A stretch of 64,000 nucleotides of DNA from Trichomonas vaginalis G3 (lineage: Eukaryota > Parabasalia > Trichomonadida > Trichomonadidae): contig NC_067206.1 of assembly GCF_026262505.1 (NCBI RefSeq), forward strand, positions 3,996,879 through 4,060,878. The letters are read 5' to 3'. A program made the translations under genes and the position numbers. Below the pieces are notes generated by a model. That model saw only the letters and a program-made list of their open reading frames with translations. It made no database searches and was not told where the DNA came from. Positions 21,597 through 31,458 of this stretch are shown in pieces (within the stretch, counting starts at the first letter, position 1; every line of letters begins with the position of its first letter).

Positions 21597-22484
21597 ATGA
21601 CAGAAGATAACTGCTTCGTTTATGCTTGCATTCAGGCTGGAGTAAATGAAGAAACTATTGACCACATGAGAGAAGTCATTCGTGTTAGAGACTTTCCTCA
21701 AAGTAAAGTACAAGAAATTTCTGACGCAACTGGTATAGCATTTAATGTTACCATTGGTTACTTCAATGACTCAAGACATAATGAAATAAAGAGATATATA
21801 CCAAAAGAATGTGAAACTGTTCGAACTATTGACTTACTTCTTGTTGAAGACCACTACATGCTAAACGAAAGATTACCAATGACAACATATTTCATTCGCA
21901 ACTATATAGAAATCTTGAAGGAGTGTGGTGGAATGAACATTGAGAAACAGATGAAGATTTATACAAAGAGAGAAGATAAATATGGAGTTCGCATGGATAG
22001 AACTACACCGCTATGGGATGTTATGAAAACATTGTGGGAGTGCAAATATTTCGAACCTATTTCTTATGGAGAACTTTTCACATATACGACTGACTTATAT
22101 AAACAGAACCTTGCACCATTTAAAGATTTGACATATGCTCCAAAGTATTGTGTACAACTGAAGAAGAAAGCCGAGTCAAAAGAAGTAAATAAAGCTAAAT
22201 GTAAGTTCATTCCTGAGCACGTTTTCTTTGCTGACTTTGAGTGTAGTACGGATGGCTTTCATAAAGCTTTTAACATCTGTTATGACAGTGAAGATGGTTC
22301 AGTGAGTGAAAGCATTTGGGGTCAGAACTGTGCAACAGAATTTTTGGAACGACTTCCTGACAAGAGTTTAATATATTTCCATAACCTCAGTTATGATATA
22401 AACTTCATCTTAAGACACATGACAGAAGTGAAAGGAACTCCCATCATTAAAGGTTCACGAACAATGCAAATAACTGGCTTATAT
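21597..22484 (+). pseudogene. Maverick DNA polymerase B, exonuclease-side part
   Basis: Starts MTEDNCFVYACIQAG, a cysteine-containing N-terminal domain usual in these polymerases. It then shows the 3'-5' exonuclease motifs of family B: Exo I as FFADFECSTDG and Exo II as IYFHNLSYDINF. The gene is split here by a Tvmar1 mariner whose left end is base 22485. The polymerase is of the protein-primed type known from Polintons and would copy the element DNA. This is one part of a broken gene. Confidence 0.85.
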
Positions 22485-23784
22485 AGGGTGTCCAAAGGTG
22501 CGTTTAGCACAGCGCTCTATATCAGACTATTAAAGGAGATATATGCTGATTATAAATATATAATAAAAAATATGAATATATGTATATGATGAGTATGTTG
22601 TATTTTGGCGCCATGCCGGGATATAAAATGAATTTTGAGACAAGAGGCGGTTTCGCGGGAAATTTTGGCGGGATTTTTTTCATTTTTTTAATGAATCATA
22701 AAGAAAACATCCTCGCTCTTGCAAAAAAATACAAAGACTGTAAAAAATCTACGAGACATTGGTAAAATGCTTCGGTATGGATGCTCCTAGCTATTCCACT
22801 GTAACGTATCATGTTAGGATGTATCACTTCATGAACAAAAAGGCGCCCATCATAAAAATTGACAAAAAATCGCCGGATCAAAGAAAAATCAAGCAATTCT
22901 TCAAGCGCTAGATGAAGACCCAAGAGCATCACTCAGAAGGATAGAGGAGATGACAAAGATACCACGTACAACAGTCAGTTATTATCTGCACAATTATTTG
23001 AGCTACAAACTAGCGTATACACGTTGGGTTCCGCACAACCTTAATTCAGTTCAAAAAAAATCTAGAGTCCAATCTTCGAAAGAGCTCCTCTCTATATTGG
23101 GTGCGTATCAATCCAAGAAGTTTCGCTTTTTAGTAACAGGGGACGAGTCTTGGTTTCAATATGCAACAGAAGCCAAAATCATGTGGATCCCGAAGGATGA
23201 AAATCCGCAAACATTCCCGAAGAAAAAAAATTGACACACCAATGATGATGTTGTCGGTTTTTTGGGGCGTGAATGGCATCATCGCAATTGATATTCTTCA
23301 AAAACCTAATACGATGAATGCTCAGTATCTAATTGACAATGTTCTTACTCAAATTATCAATTCTGATGAGTTTGAGAAATCCAAACAACAAAAACAAAAG
23401 TTTGCAATTCATTTTGATAATTCAAGAGTTCACAAAAGTCATAAGGTAATGAATTACTTGGTGGAAAACAATGTCAAAGTTGTTCCAAACCCAATTTATT
23501 CACCTGATATTGCACCCTCTGACTTTTATTTATTCGGCACGCTAAAAAGAGAGCTGAAGGACGCGAATTCGCGAGTCCAGATGATCTTGAAAATTTTGTA
23601 AGAGAGCAATTTGAGCAATTTTCTCATGATGATTTAAAGCGTGTCTTTCAAGCCTGGATCGATCGCTGCGAACGCGTGATTGAATCCAATGGTGATTATA
23701 TTTAAATAAACTTTATATATATGTAACTTGTTTATTTCTATTCGCAGTATTCAGGTTTGTGCTAAACACACCTTTGGACACCCT
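22485..23784 (+). mobile_element. Tvmar1-type mariner transposon, copy A, inside the Maverick polymerase gene
   Basis: 1300 bp with 27-base terminal inverted repeats beginning AGGGTGTCCAAAGGTG (left AGGGTGTCCAAAGGTGCGTT; the right end is the complement with one difference). It is flanked by TA on both sides, the mariner target duplication. It shares almost every base with copy B at 36635-37933. It is a plain cut-and-paste transposon that inserted into the polymerase gene of M3. Confidence 0.95.
22757..23705 (+). pseudogene. Tvmar1 transposase, copy A, frameshifted
   Basis: Mariner-family transposase with TGDESWF, HFDNSRVH and YSPDIAPSD, the DD34D catalytic triad (34 residues between the second and third Asp). 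It is broken by a lost A near 22890 (AATCAAGCAATT against AATCAAAGCAATT in copy B) and by an extra A at about 23228 (nine instead of eight A). Two frame changes are shared with copy B: one around the A run at 22740-22750, and one near 23560 (GACGCGAATTCGCGAG), after which the C-terminal sequence SPDDLENFVREQF continues in another frame to a stop at about 23703. It cannot make transposase as it stands. Confidence 0.9.
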
Positions 23785-25594
23785 ATATAAAGGAAGGGCA
23801 ATTATTATAAAAGACTCTTACAGTGTTATAAATAAGAAGCTTAAACTATTTCCTGCTATGTTTAACTTACAAACAGGACCGAAAGAAGTATTTCCATACA
23901 ACTACTACAGCAGTACTTTGTTAGCAAATGACAACAGAACTGGTGTCATTTCTGAAGCATGTAAGTTTATCCAGGATGCAGATACATTTATGAAAAACAT
24001 AGATTCCATCAAAGGTTGCAGAATAGATGAAAACCATTTCGATTTAGAAAAATATAGCTCATTTTATTGCAAACAAGATGTAAGAATTTTAAGAGAAGGT
24101 TTTGTTAAGTTCCGCAATGACTTATTGAAAGAGTTTGATTTAAACGTTTATGACTACGTTAGTATTTGTTCAATTGCTAACAAATTATTTGAGAACAGAG
24201 TGTACTTCCCGAATGGAAATTTATATGACCTCTCAAATAAACCAAGAGAATTTATTTCGAGATGCATTCAAGGTGGAAGATGTATGTTGTCAGATAACAT
24301 GAAACAAAAGAGCGAAAAGAAACTCATTGCTGATTTCGACGCTGTTTCATTATATCCATCCGCTATAGCAAGACTTTATACTTTAGAAGGTATTCCAAAG
24401 GTTATGAAGAAAGAAATGTTAAGCACAGAGTATCTCATGAGACATTTATTCGATGACGACCAAAAGGAACCCATTGGTGAAAAGTTTATGTCTGGCTTCT
24501 TTGTTCTCATTAAGATAACAGAGATTGGAATACATAGACACTTTCCTTTAATAGTTTGTGACCCTGAACTAAATCCAGAACTTAACGTTCCCAGAAGTTC
24601 AAACACTTGCTGTTTAATGTATGTTGACCATATAACATTACAAGACCTCATAAAATATCAAGGTGTCAAATGTGAAGTGTTGCAAGGATACTATTACGAT
24701 GGAAACAGAGATATTAGAATAAGAGATGAAGTAAAGAAGTTGTTTGAGTTAAGGTTAAAGTATAAGAAAGAAGGAAATCCTTTGCAAGAAAATATAAAGC
24801 TCATTCTGAACAGTATTTATGGCAAAACTATTCTATATCCTATTGAGTCAAAAATAACCATAGTAGATGACAAAGATGCTATAAGATATGCCATCAGAAA
24901 CTACAACCATATAGTGAAGTTCGAAGGTTTGGATGGTTCAGATAAAACTATTTTCAAGCTATCGAAAAGCATTTGCAGACACTTTAACTTCTGTCCACTT
25001 GGTGTTAACATTCTGTCTATGTCGAAGAGAATAATGTGTGAAGTATTCTGTACTGCTGAAGATATGGGACTTCAAATATTTTACCAGGACTGCGATAGCA
25101 TGCATATTTTCAATGAAGACATTCCAAAGCTTGCAGCAGAGTTTAAGAAGAGATACGGTAGAGAACTTATTGGTAAAACATTAGGTCAGTTCCATTCTGA
25201 CTTCGCAGAAATAACACCTGGAAAACAAAGTTTAGCATACAAGTCAATATTTTGTGGAAAGAAGACTTACATAGACTTACTCACGAATGATTTAAATGAA
25301 GTTGCATTTCATGCACGTTGTAAAGGTGTAAAACAAGACGTTCTTGCTTTAACAGCTAATGAAATGTTTCCTGAAGCTATACAATGCTATTACAATGAAG
25401 ATAAGAACATTCACATACCTGTTGGAACATATGACAAAGACTCTGAGTTCAGTTTAATGAAACTTTACAAAGCACTTCATGATGGTCAGGAGATTGGATT
25501 TGACTTATGTAAGTCTTCTAGTCCTTGCTTTGCTGAAAAGTTTAACTTCTCAATAACGACTAAAACAAGCTTTATTCGTAAGTTGAAGTTCTGA
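23785..25594 (+). pseudogene. Maverick DNA polymerase B, polymerase-side part
   Basis: Carries Exo III (YCKQDVRIL), motif A as DFDAVSLYPSAIARLY, motif B as KLILNSIYGKT and motif C as YQDCDSMHIF, where DCDS replaces the common DTDS; the Asp residues that bind metal are present. The insert between motifs A and B has the length usual for protein-primed enzymes. This is the part of the gene to the right of the Tvmar1 insertion. It ends convergent to a structural gene 81 bases away. Confidence 0.9.
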
Positions 25595-25640
25595 GGTCAT
25601 TTATTTTTGTCAGCAGTGAGACCATTCGTGATAAAAATAA

Positions 25641-25667
25641 GCCGCTAGCGGCATGGGCAAAGCCCAT
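25641..25667. terminator. Two GC-rich hairpins between convergent Maverick genes
   Basis: The perfect palindrome GCCGCTAGCGGC (25641-25652) is followed at once by ATGGGCAAAGCCCAT (6-bp stem, 3-base loop). They stand in the 81 bases between the 3' ends of the polymerase (plus strand) and the structural gene (minus strand). A matching pair stands at 41614-41641. A 3'-end role is inferred from position. Confidence 0.6.
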
Positions 25668-25675
25668 GTGGTCAT

Positions 25676-26533
25676 TTACAATACAGCTATTGTAGAATTT
25701 AAGAGTTGTGCTTCAATGTAGAGACAGTCCTTATGGTCTGGAGGTAAGAACACTGGGCAGTTATGGTCATGAGTGGAGTACATGTCTATCCAAAACTCAC
25801 GATTGAAGCCAGTTAATTTATAGTATTTAGGGTTAGGAAGTGGTGAAGTTCTTGTATGACCAATGAACTCATTTTCAACTCCCTTACTTAAGTTTGAATA
25901 TAATATAGCTTGCTTTCTATCCCAAATGCCAGTTGTTACAATCTTTGAAAATTCATTTTTCCTCGGAAGCATTGCGTCATAATTGAAAACATTCTTGAAG
26001 TCTTCATTGGGTTCAGAGATTTGAAATCTTATACGTAATGGATTTTCTTTCTTTTTAGCGACTTCATTGAATGGTGAGAATACAATGAATTGACAGTCAT
26101 GTGTTCCATCTTCATTTTCATTAAATTCATAATGAAAGTCTATAAGTTGTGGCTGACTACCTTCTTCTTTCAGTTGTGCAAGAAACTCACGTAAAGGCTG
26201 TAAAGTTTGTACTTCAATGTTGAACTTTTTCTCGAACATCTCATTAAATGAAATCATACATTGCAACAATGTTGTATCGTCTTTAAAGTATTTGTATATG
26301 TGAATGTTTTGGGCGCTTAAAGACTGTTCGTCATTTTCTATCTCGACTTGAAGTATAAAGTCAACCTTTCTGAAAGCACGTGTTATATACATAGATGTTA
26401 TGCCAATGTACTTCTCTTCATTTATGTTCACAATCCAGTCTGTTGGAAACTTAAACGTTACTCTGTTCCCCTTTATTTTGACGTCAGGGTTTTCACTACT
26501 GAACGCAACAGATAACGGTATTTGTCTATACAT
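25676..26533 (-). CDS. Maverick structural protein (jelly-roll-like), M3
   Basis: A 285-residue beta-rich protein (start MYRQIPLSVAFSSENPDVKI). It is related to the M4 protein at 34273: both contain a G-x-W-x-R-x-x-A-I block (TGIWDRKQAILYSNLSKGVE here) about two thirds along, followed by a P-P-K/N-x-Y-x-x-T stretch and a C-terminal beta region. Both are in virion-gene neighbourhoods, so a minor capsid or fibre-like role is likely; the fold is inferred from composition, not proved. It ends facing the polymerase gene and starts near the divergent charged-protein gene at 26558-26818. Confidence 0.6.
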   Translation of the reverse strand: MYRQIPLSVAFSSENPDVKIKGNRVTFKFPTDWIVNINEEKYIGITSMYITRAFRKVDFILQVEIENDEQSLSAQNIHIYKYFKDDTTLLQCMISFNEMFEKKFNIEVQTLQPLREFLAQLKEEGSQPQLIDFHYEFNENEDGTHDCQFIVFSPFNEVAKKKENPLRIRFQISEPNEDFKNVFNYDAMLPRKNEFSKIVTTGIWDRKQAILYSNLSKGVENEFIGHTRTSPLPNPKYYKLTGFNREFWIDMYSTHDHNCPVFLPPDHKDCLYIEAQLLNSTIAVL

Positions 26534-26557
26534 TTAATTCGGATAAAAATAAACCAT

Positions 26558-26818
26558 TTACTCTTTCTTTGCTTCAGCTTCTTTAGCTTTTGCTTCAGCT
26601 TCTTCTCTAGCTTTCTTCGCCAGTAGTCTTGGGTTCTTTTGTCTTCCAGCAGCTAATGCAGCAAGTTGTTTTTCACTAAGTTTTCTCTTTGGTTTCTCTG
26701 GCTTTTGTTCTGGTTTTTGTTCCTTCAGTTCGGATAAAATTTGCTCACGAATTTCTTTCTTCAATGCTTCAACATCTATGACCCCTTGGGTCTTGTCCGT
26801 AGGGCTTGTCTGAGTCAT
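26558..26818 (-). CDS. Small Lys/Glu-rich Maverick protein
   Basis: An 86-residue protein (MTQTSPTDKTQGVIDVEALK…), made almost wholly of Lys, Glu, Ala, Gln and Pro, with a helical EKQLAALAAGRQ part and a KAREEAEAKAKEAEAKKE tail. It could be a DNA-binding or scaffold protein. It is transcribed in the same direction as the structural gene, 24 bases upstream of it, and divergent from the gene at 26864. Confidence 0.6.
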   Translation of the reverse strand: MTQTSPTDKTQGVIDVEALKKEIREQILSELKEQKPEQKPEKPKRKLSEKQLAALAAGRQKNPRLLAKKAREEAEAKAKEAEAKKE

Positions 26819-26863
26819 TTGACTGCGGATAAAAATCTAACTTAAAACTTTAACCGATGTAAA
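26819..26863. promoter_or_regulatory. Divergent promoter, 45 bases, with CGGATAAAAAT
   Basis: Separates the starts of the genes at 26818 (minus) and 26864 (plus). It contains CGGATAAAAAT, which also occurs before the minus-strand gene at 26533 (26539-26549) and near 60850 in M5. Its small size means it must hold both start signals. Confidence 0.5.
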
Positions 26864-27292
26864 ATGAGCTTGTCAAAATCAGAGCGAGAGTCTATTATAT
26901 TAAATGACGCCAGAGGAATACAACATCCTTTCTATTACGTAAGTCAGAGTAAAGATGGTAAAATATATGTAAGAAAAAGAAAGGTTCCATTAGCGAATAC
27001 AGAGAGCGACAGCATTAAGGTGCATGGCACCGAGGGCGAAGCCCATATAAAACCTTCTATTCAAACTGAAAAGTCAATAGAACCAGAAGAAAAGAAGCCA
27101 GATGTTCTTTCAATAACGAACCAAGAGCTTATTGCAAAGTTCGTGAATTTCATTGAAAAACAAACCGAGTCAAAGAACCCCGACCCACCAGTGAAAGAAG
27201 TTGAGACAAAAGAGAATGTACAGTTCATTGAAAATGTCAAGAAACAACTTCCACCACGAATGCCAAGAAGAAGAGTGAGAATAATGAAGTAA
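26864..27292 (+). CDS. Maverick protein with FY-KDG-RK-PL motif
   Basis: A 142-residue basic protein. Near its N-terminus is HPFYYVSQSKDGKIYVRKRK followed by VPL, the same pattern as in the small proteins at 29414 and 41383 (F-Y-x4-K-D-G-x4-R-K-x-K-x-P-L). A Lys/Glu/Pro-rich middle and a strongly basic tail (RMPRRRVRIMK) follow, suited to nucleic-acid or capsid-interior binding. It lies 27 bases before the major capsid gene, probably expressed with it. Confidence 0.6.
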   Translation: MSLSKSERESIILNDARGIQHPFYYVSQSKDGKIYVRKRKVPLANTESDSIKVHGTEGEAHIKPSIQTEKSIEPEEKKPDVLSITNQELIAKFVNFIEKQTESKNPDPPVKEVETKENVQFIENVKKQLPPRMPRRRVRIMK

Positions 27293-27319
27293 ATAGATAT
27301 TTTTATCTGAAGTAAATAC

Positions 27320-28894
27320 ATGCAGAACGAACAGCTAAACGAATTTACTCCAGCAGAGCATATTCATCAGATTCGCTCATATTTTGATATCATAGACAAT
27401 GCAGTTCAAATTGGTGACACTAATAGAAAATATTCTGACGCAAAGATTCCATCACAACCTGGAACTGCTAAAGATAACACATGGGTAACATTCAATCTCT
27501 CACCTCCTGGTGAAAATATGTTGGACCTTTACAATACATTCATTACGTATAAAATGGAAGGTCAATTTATTGTAGATAAAGAAATTGGTTCAGGTTCCAA
27601 TAAAACAAACCCACTAGGATTTTGGATTGGTTTCGATGACGCTTTCTATGCAGTTGCTGGATATCAAATCCTTGCAAATGGTCGTATCGTATATTCTCAA
27701 GACAACGCAAGAGAAGAAGCATATATAACTTCAAACTCACAAACTACCGAACAAATAAAGAAAGTAGATGTTTTCTCAAAGACTCGACATGAAGATGTAT
27801 GGAGTCATTCGGGAACATGCAGAACAGGACAAATTGTTAGTGGTCCAATTACAGCAGGAAAATCATTTGATTTTAAGCTTCGTTTAAGAATTCCTGTTAG
27901 AAGATTCCTTCCATTAGAAGCTATTCGATTTATTCCAGCTTTTGCAGGAAACATTCAGCTTAAAGTAAAGTTCAGTAGCGACGCCTTACAATGCACATCT
28001 ATATCTGTAAATGATATCATTGCTTTCAATCCAACTCTTAAAGTTGCATTTGCTTCAGATTCAAATCCACCGACAAATAAATTTGTTCCATGGAATGAAC
28101 CATTCACTATGATAACGAAGGCAATAGAAGCTAGTGGAACAGTTACTATTACAACTGTAACCCAGCAACTATTTCGAACAAAGATGGATTTTAATGAATG
28201 TTTCATTCATCCAAAATCATTCTCTTTAGACCCTAACATTTATACAGAACTTGTAGAACATTATACAAACGAGGCTTTATGTTTTCCTGTTAAAGTTATG
28301 GATTGGATTCCTATGGACGGTTCATTCTCAAAGAATACAGATAGTTCAAGTGCAACATTTACAGCAGCTTATACGCCTATTAATGTTAAAAGTATTTGGG
28401 CACTATTTAGAAAGAAAGACAACTATTATGTTAATTTTGAGAACCCTAAGTTTAAATATCTTCAGCTTTCCATGGGAGCTTATGGAAATATGCCTGCAGA
28501 ACCTGAAAAATCATATGGACCTGTATTTTATGAAATGGTTGCGAACGCTTGCAATACAAACAATGATATGATAGGATTTAATGAAGATGTTATGAGGTCA
28601 TTGGTGGATGATGGTAGTGTGGAACATAAATGGGATAGCTATGACAACACACATTTCTTATGTGGTTTTCCAACAGAAGTGGACTTTTGCTTCCAGCAAG
28701 GTCAAACATCTACTGCTCCAATAACATACAAATTGTCTGTTAAAGGACCTATTGAACTAGCAACTGAAAATGTACCAAAGCCACTTATTGGATTTATGAG
28801 GGATTGTTGCTTTGCCATTCAGGTAAGACAGTCAGGCATCCCCATAATAAGATTAGATGACTATAACTTAGCTACGGACGACAGTGAGGAATAA
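27320..28894 (+). CDS. Major capsid protein, double jelly-roll type (M3)
   Basis: A 524-residue beta-rich protein. The block RIPVRRFLPLEAIRFIPAFA at about residue 195, followed by GNIQLKVKF, is the conserved 'L-…-P-…-i-x-i-x-f' turn near the end of the first jelly roll in Polinton and adenovirus-like capsid proteins. The second half (from about 300) has the corresponding strands. Length is usual for the family. In such elements trimers of this protein would form pseudo-hexameric capsomers. It is encoded just after a small basic protein and before a membrane protein. It differs strongly from the M5 counterpart at 57410-59061. The frame looks whole. Confidence 0.75.
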   Translation: MQNEQLNEFTPAEHIHQIRSYFDIIDNAVQIGDTNRKYSDAKIPSQPGTAKDNTWVTFNLSPPGENMLDLYNTFITYKMEGQFIVDKEIGSGSNKTNPLGFWIGFDDAFYAVAGYQILANGRIVYSQDNAREEAYITSNSQTTEQIKKVDVFSKTRHEDVWSHSGTCRTGQIVSGPITAGKSFDFKLRLRIPVRRFLPLEAIRFIPAFAGNIQLKVKFSSDALQCTSISVNDIIAFNPTLKVAFASDSNPPTNKFVPWNEPFTMITKAIEASGTVTITTVTQQLFRTKMDFNECFIHPKSFSLDPNIYTELVEHYTNEALCFPVKVMDWIPMDGSFSKNTDSSSATFTAAYTPINVKSIWALFRKKDNYYVNFENPKFKYLQLSMGAYGNMPAEPEKSYGPVFYEMVANACNTNNDMIGFNEDVMRSLVDDGSVEHKWDSYDNTHFLCGFPTEVDFCFQQGQTSTAPITYKLSVKGPIELATENVPKPLIGFMRDCCFAIQVRQSGIPIIRLDDYNLATDDSEE

Positions 28895-28924
28895 AGGATG
28901 AACGTTTATTTTTAAAGCTTATAA

Positions 28925-29365
28925 ATGAGTTCTTCATCAAGCTCTCGCGAACCTTCACCATCTATGAAACAAACTTTACCAAACGATTATGGAGCACCTA
29001 TTGAATATTTCTTACGAGCTGCACAATGGCAAAGAGCAGTCTCACCAAGGTTAGGTGTTCCACCAGCTCCTGTCAAAAATAGCATTTGGTCAAGTCCTTA
29101 TATAAGATATGGTCTCCAACTAGGTTTGCTAGCTACAGCAGGAGCAGTTATGATGTTGAAAAGAAATAAAGCAAATGTTGTAAATAATACTGAAGTAGCT
29201 GAAGTTAAACAAACTCCAACACCTTCACAAGCAAAACCTTCAATGACTCCTGAACCTATGGAAGTACAAACTCCTGTTCAAAAGTCAACTCCTAAACCGA
29301 CTCCAACATTTAAACCAGAACCTACTCCTCAAATAAATCGTAAAACTCCTGCGTTTCCTTACTGA
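28925..29365 (+). CDS. Maverick single-pass membrane protein (M3)
   Basis: A 146-residue protein: Ser-rich N-terminus (MSSSSSSREPSPSM), a membrane segment at about residues 63-80 (YGLQLGLLATAGAVMML), then a Lys/Asn patch and a Pro/Thr/Lys-rich tail (TPEPMEVQTPVQKSTPKPTP). The M4 protein at 35757 has the same plan. It may be an inner-membrane or vertex-associated virion protein; not proved. Confidence 0.6.
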   Translation: MSSSSSSREPSPSMKQTLPNDYGAPIEYFLRAAQWQRAVSPRLGVPPAPVKNSIWSSPYIRYGLQLGLLATAGAVMMLKRNKANVVNNTEVAEVKQTPTPSQAKPSMTPEPMEVQTPVQKSTPKPTPTFKPEPTPQINRKTPAFPY

Positions 29366-29413
29366 AAAAATAACGTTATTTTTATTTAATATTAAAATTT
29401 TTATTTGATTGAA

Positions 29414-29650
29414 ATGACGACTAAAGTCACTGAAGCAATGAAACAAAAGTTTTTGGTAGAATACATTAAATCAGGAACTATTCCAGAAGGTTTTTACATT
29501 CATACTATGAAGGATGGTAGAGTTCAGTTTAGAAAGATAAAGCAACCATTAGATAAAGAAGGTATATTAAGGAAGATTAAACTTCATGAGGACAACATTG
29601 CTGAACTTAAGAAGAAGTTAGAAGAGTTGGAGAAAGGAAGAGAGTTATAA
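29414..29650 (+). CDS. 78-residue Maverick protein with FY-KDG-RK-PL motif (M3)
   Basis: The start is set at ATG 29414 because the M4 paralog at 41383 begins at the matching place (MTTKVTEAMKQKFLVEYIKS against MSTKITEATKQKFLVEYIKS). The proteins are about 80% identical by eye over 75 residues. The middle has GFYIHTMKDGRVQFRKIKQP, and the end is a short coiled coil (AELKKKLEELEK). The function is unknown; strong conservation between otherwise different Mavericks suggests a core job. Confidence 0.7.
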   Translation: MTTKVTEAMKQKFLVEYIKSGTIPEGFYIHTMKDGRVQFRKIKQPLDKEGILRKIKLHEDNIAELKKKLEELEKGREL

Positions 29651-29652
29651 AG

Positions 29653-29815
29653 CAATGAATTCAACAAGGTTAGAAATGAGGGTAGAAATGAGGTTAGATC
29701 TACCCTTCTACCCTAAATTTATTTTTGCGCTATGTTTTCATACGTGTGAGGGTGGTGATATCATTAATTTTTAAGTTTATTTTTATATAAATGACAGAAC
29801 AAAAATATAACATTT
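29653..29815. repeat. Maverick intergenic unit with GGTTAGATCTACC
   Basis: Contains GGTTAGAAATGAGGGTAGAA, then GAGGTTAGATCTACCCTTCT and a TTTATTTTTGCG stretch, the same kind of intergenic unit as in M1, M2 and M4. It lies between the ends of convergent genes. No gene. Confidence 0.6.
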
Positions 29816-30250
29816 CTACTCAGCAGGAATGAGACCCTTACTGACTATGTATTCGTTTAATGCTTGATGAAAACAATGGTGCATATTATCGTATGGGTAT
29901 ACACAACGTCTGTTTCCATCGTCGTCGTATATGTAGAGCTCAAATCCAGTCCAACCTTCTTTTGTACAATATGTAGCTTTATTTAAGTATGCATTTATGT
30001 AGATAAGGCAATTTTCTTCATCGCTCCAGAAATAATTTTTGTTCTTTGTTGAAATAGTTTTCGTTCCTCTGCGACCATAAGGAATGTATGCAATGAACTT
30101 TGCGTCATAAGGGATTGTAATATATTCAGGGTTTCTTTCATCGTCAATGGGTCTATCTTTGTTAAAATGCATGTTTCTCAGTTTTACTTGAGTTTTGAAT
30201 AGTTCACGGAAACGTTCTGGGAAAGAGTCATAGTAAATGTAGTCAGACAT
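29816..30250 (-). CDS. Maverick protein of 144 residues, unknown
   Basis: Begins MSDYIYYDSFPERFRELFKT. Aromatic-rich and mostly beta-like (FIAYIPYGRRGTKTIS, WTGFELYIYDDDGNRRCVYP). No motif is recognised. It is convergent with 29414-29650. The start is the first ATG. Confidence 0.6.
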   Translation of the reverse strand: MSDYIYYDSFPERFRELFKTQVKLRNMHFNKDRPIDDERNPEYITIPYDAKFIAYIPYGRRGTKTISTKNKNYFWSDEENCLIYINAYLNKATYCTKEGWTGFELYIYDDDGNRRCVYPYDNMHHCFHQALNEYIVSKGLIPAE

Positions 30251-30510
30251 GTCTTTACAATGAAATAAAAAATTAAAAAAATAAAATAAGGTTATTTTTT
30301 ATTTAGTGAGGACGGTAGTGAATTCGTTAGTGAAGTCATTGGTGAAGTCATTAGTGAAGTCGTTTATGTGTCAGATGGTTTTGTAAATATTTAAGGTTAA
30401 GTTGGTGTTATGGTTGTGTTGTAAAATATACGTTACTGGTTTCGTAAAGTGTCAAAACCGCTAAGTGGTGTACGGAGGCGCGCAGTGCCACAGTACACGA
30501 CTTAGCCATA
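30251..30510. other. Junction region between M3 and M4
   Basis: No gene. Contains short direct repeats of TTAGTGAAGTCA (30320-30365), TGTCAGATGGTTTTGTAAAT, and an imperfect hairpin near 30465-30510 (CTAAGTGGTGTACGGAGG… GTACACGACTTAG). Gene content, codon use and promoter type change across it, so the boundary of two Mavericks is placed here. Confidence 0.5.
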
Positions 30511-30651
30511 CTAACTTTCTTTCCATGATATATAATGTTCAGTTTTTCCATCAGTGATAATTAAACATTCATCATTAAATGAAAACGTGTATGAACCAAA
30601 AATTAATCTTTTCGCCCTATCAGCTTCATAAGAATATGCGGATATACTCAT
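30511..30651 (-). CDS. 46-residue Maverick protein (M4)
   Basis: A short frame, MSISAYSYEADRAKRLIFGS…HYISWKES, divergent from the penton-like gene with 19 bases between the two ATGs. The shared spacer is identical over 16 bases to the spacer of another divergent M4 pair, which supports both starts. No domain. Confidence 0.6.
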   Translation of the reverse strand: MSISAYSYEADRAKRLIFGSYTFSFNDECLIITDGKTEHYISWKES

Positions 30652-30670
30652 ATTTTTAATTATAATAAAA
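30652..30670. promoter_or_regulatory. Bidirectional AT promoter, 19 bases
   Basis: Reads ATTTTTAATTATAATAAAA between two divergent ATGs. The core TTTTAATTATAATAAA is exactly the reverse complement of the whole spacer at 34257-34272. Confidence 0.65.
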
Positions 30671-31450
30671 ATGTTGTTCTATTTGCAAAGTACAGACCCT
30701 AATGATTACGGGACATTAAAATTACAAACTAACCTTGGTCTTCAGAATGAACCACTAGCTTTCAGAGTTCTTGATTTTAACACTATCGCTTCATTTGTTA
30801 TAACAGATACTAACGATTTCATTACATTTGAAATTGATGGTATTAGTACTGAAATTCATTTTAAAGCAAGAAATAAATATGATATTGATACGTTAGAGAA
30901 AAAGATTCAGGATCTCATTGATGAAAAATTTAACGGAGCCCTTAACTGTGAATTAACTGATTCAGGAATAATAAAATTCAGTTCTGAAAAAGAATTTAAA
31001 ATTACTGATATGACTCATCGAGCACGTTTATTATTAGGTGCTTATCATCAAGAATTACCATTAAAATCTTCTATTGAAAATCAGAAATATATAATTGAAA
31101 TGAAATCTGCGCCCTACATCTGTTATGGAAACTGTTTATATGTTGAATCAAAAATAAGTAATGTAACAGGAATTTCAGGAGTTAATAATAAAAATGCTGT
31201 TATAGAATATAAATCGTTCTGTTACGCCGTTAATTCTGTATTCATGCCTAATTTCCCGATTTTATTAAGACACGAAGGAAAATGGGTTCGAATTCAACCA
31301 CACCATTTAAAAGATATGACATTTAGATTAGTTGATTTTCAAGGCGAACCAATTGAAATTAAAGCTCCTGTTCAAATGACTATAGAAGTTGATTTTTGGT
31401 CTAATATAAGAGCTAATGGACTAGATGATGAACCAGGGATAAAAATATAA
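30671..31450 (+). CDS. Penton-like minor capsid protein, single jelly-roll (M4)
   Basis: A 259-residue protein. The middle has RARLLLGAYHQELPL, as in Polinton and virophage penton proteins (a Leu-Gly step before the last strands). The C-terminus reads HHLKDMTFRLVDFQGEPIEI and then MTIEVDF, the typical 'l-x-x-l-x-f-x-l-x-D-x-x-G-x-x-i' closing strands. In the family, pentamers fill the capsid vertices. It pairs divergently with the 46-residue gene and faces the gene at 31459. Confidence 0.7.
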   Translation: MLFYLQSTDPNDYGTLKLQTNLGLQNEPLAFRVLDFNTIASFVITDTNDFITFEIDGISTEIHFKARNKYDIDTLEKKIQDLIDEKFNGALNCELTDSGIIKFSSEKEFKITDMTHRARLLLGAYHQELPLKSSIENQKYIIEMKSAPYICYGNCLYVESKISNVTGISGVNNKNAVIEYKSFCYAVNSVFMPNFPILLRHEGKWVRIQPHHLKDMTFRLVDFQGEPIEIKAPVQMTIEVDFWSNIRANGLDDEPGIKI

Positions 31451-31458
31451 ATTTTAAA

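Larger units (their letters stand above)
19169..30300. mobile_element. Maverick/Polinton M3, polymerase and capsid half
   Basis: A well-preserved Maverick stretch: KilA-N protein, a 157-residue protein, protein-primed DNA polymerase B, a structural protein, two charged small proteins, the double jelly-roll major capsid protein, a membrane protein and two small proteins. Gene order and family members are those of Polintons, which combine virus-like replication and capsid genes with transposon-like ends. Neither terminal repeat is visible, and no integrase or ATPase gene lies in this stretch. It looks young: most frames are open, with a handful of breaks, one of which is the Tvmar1 insertion. 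It is a broken copy as seen here. Confidence 0.8.
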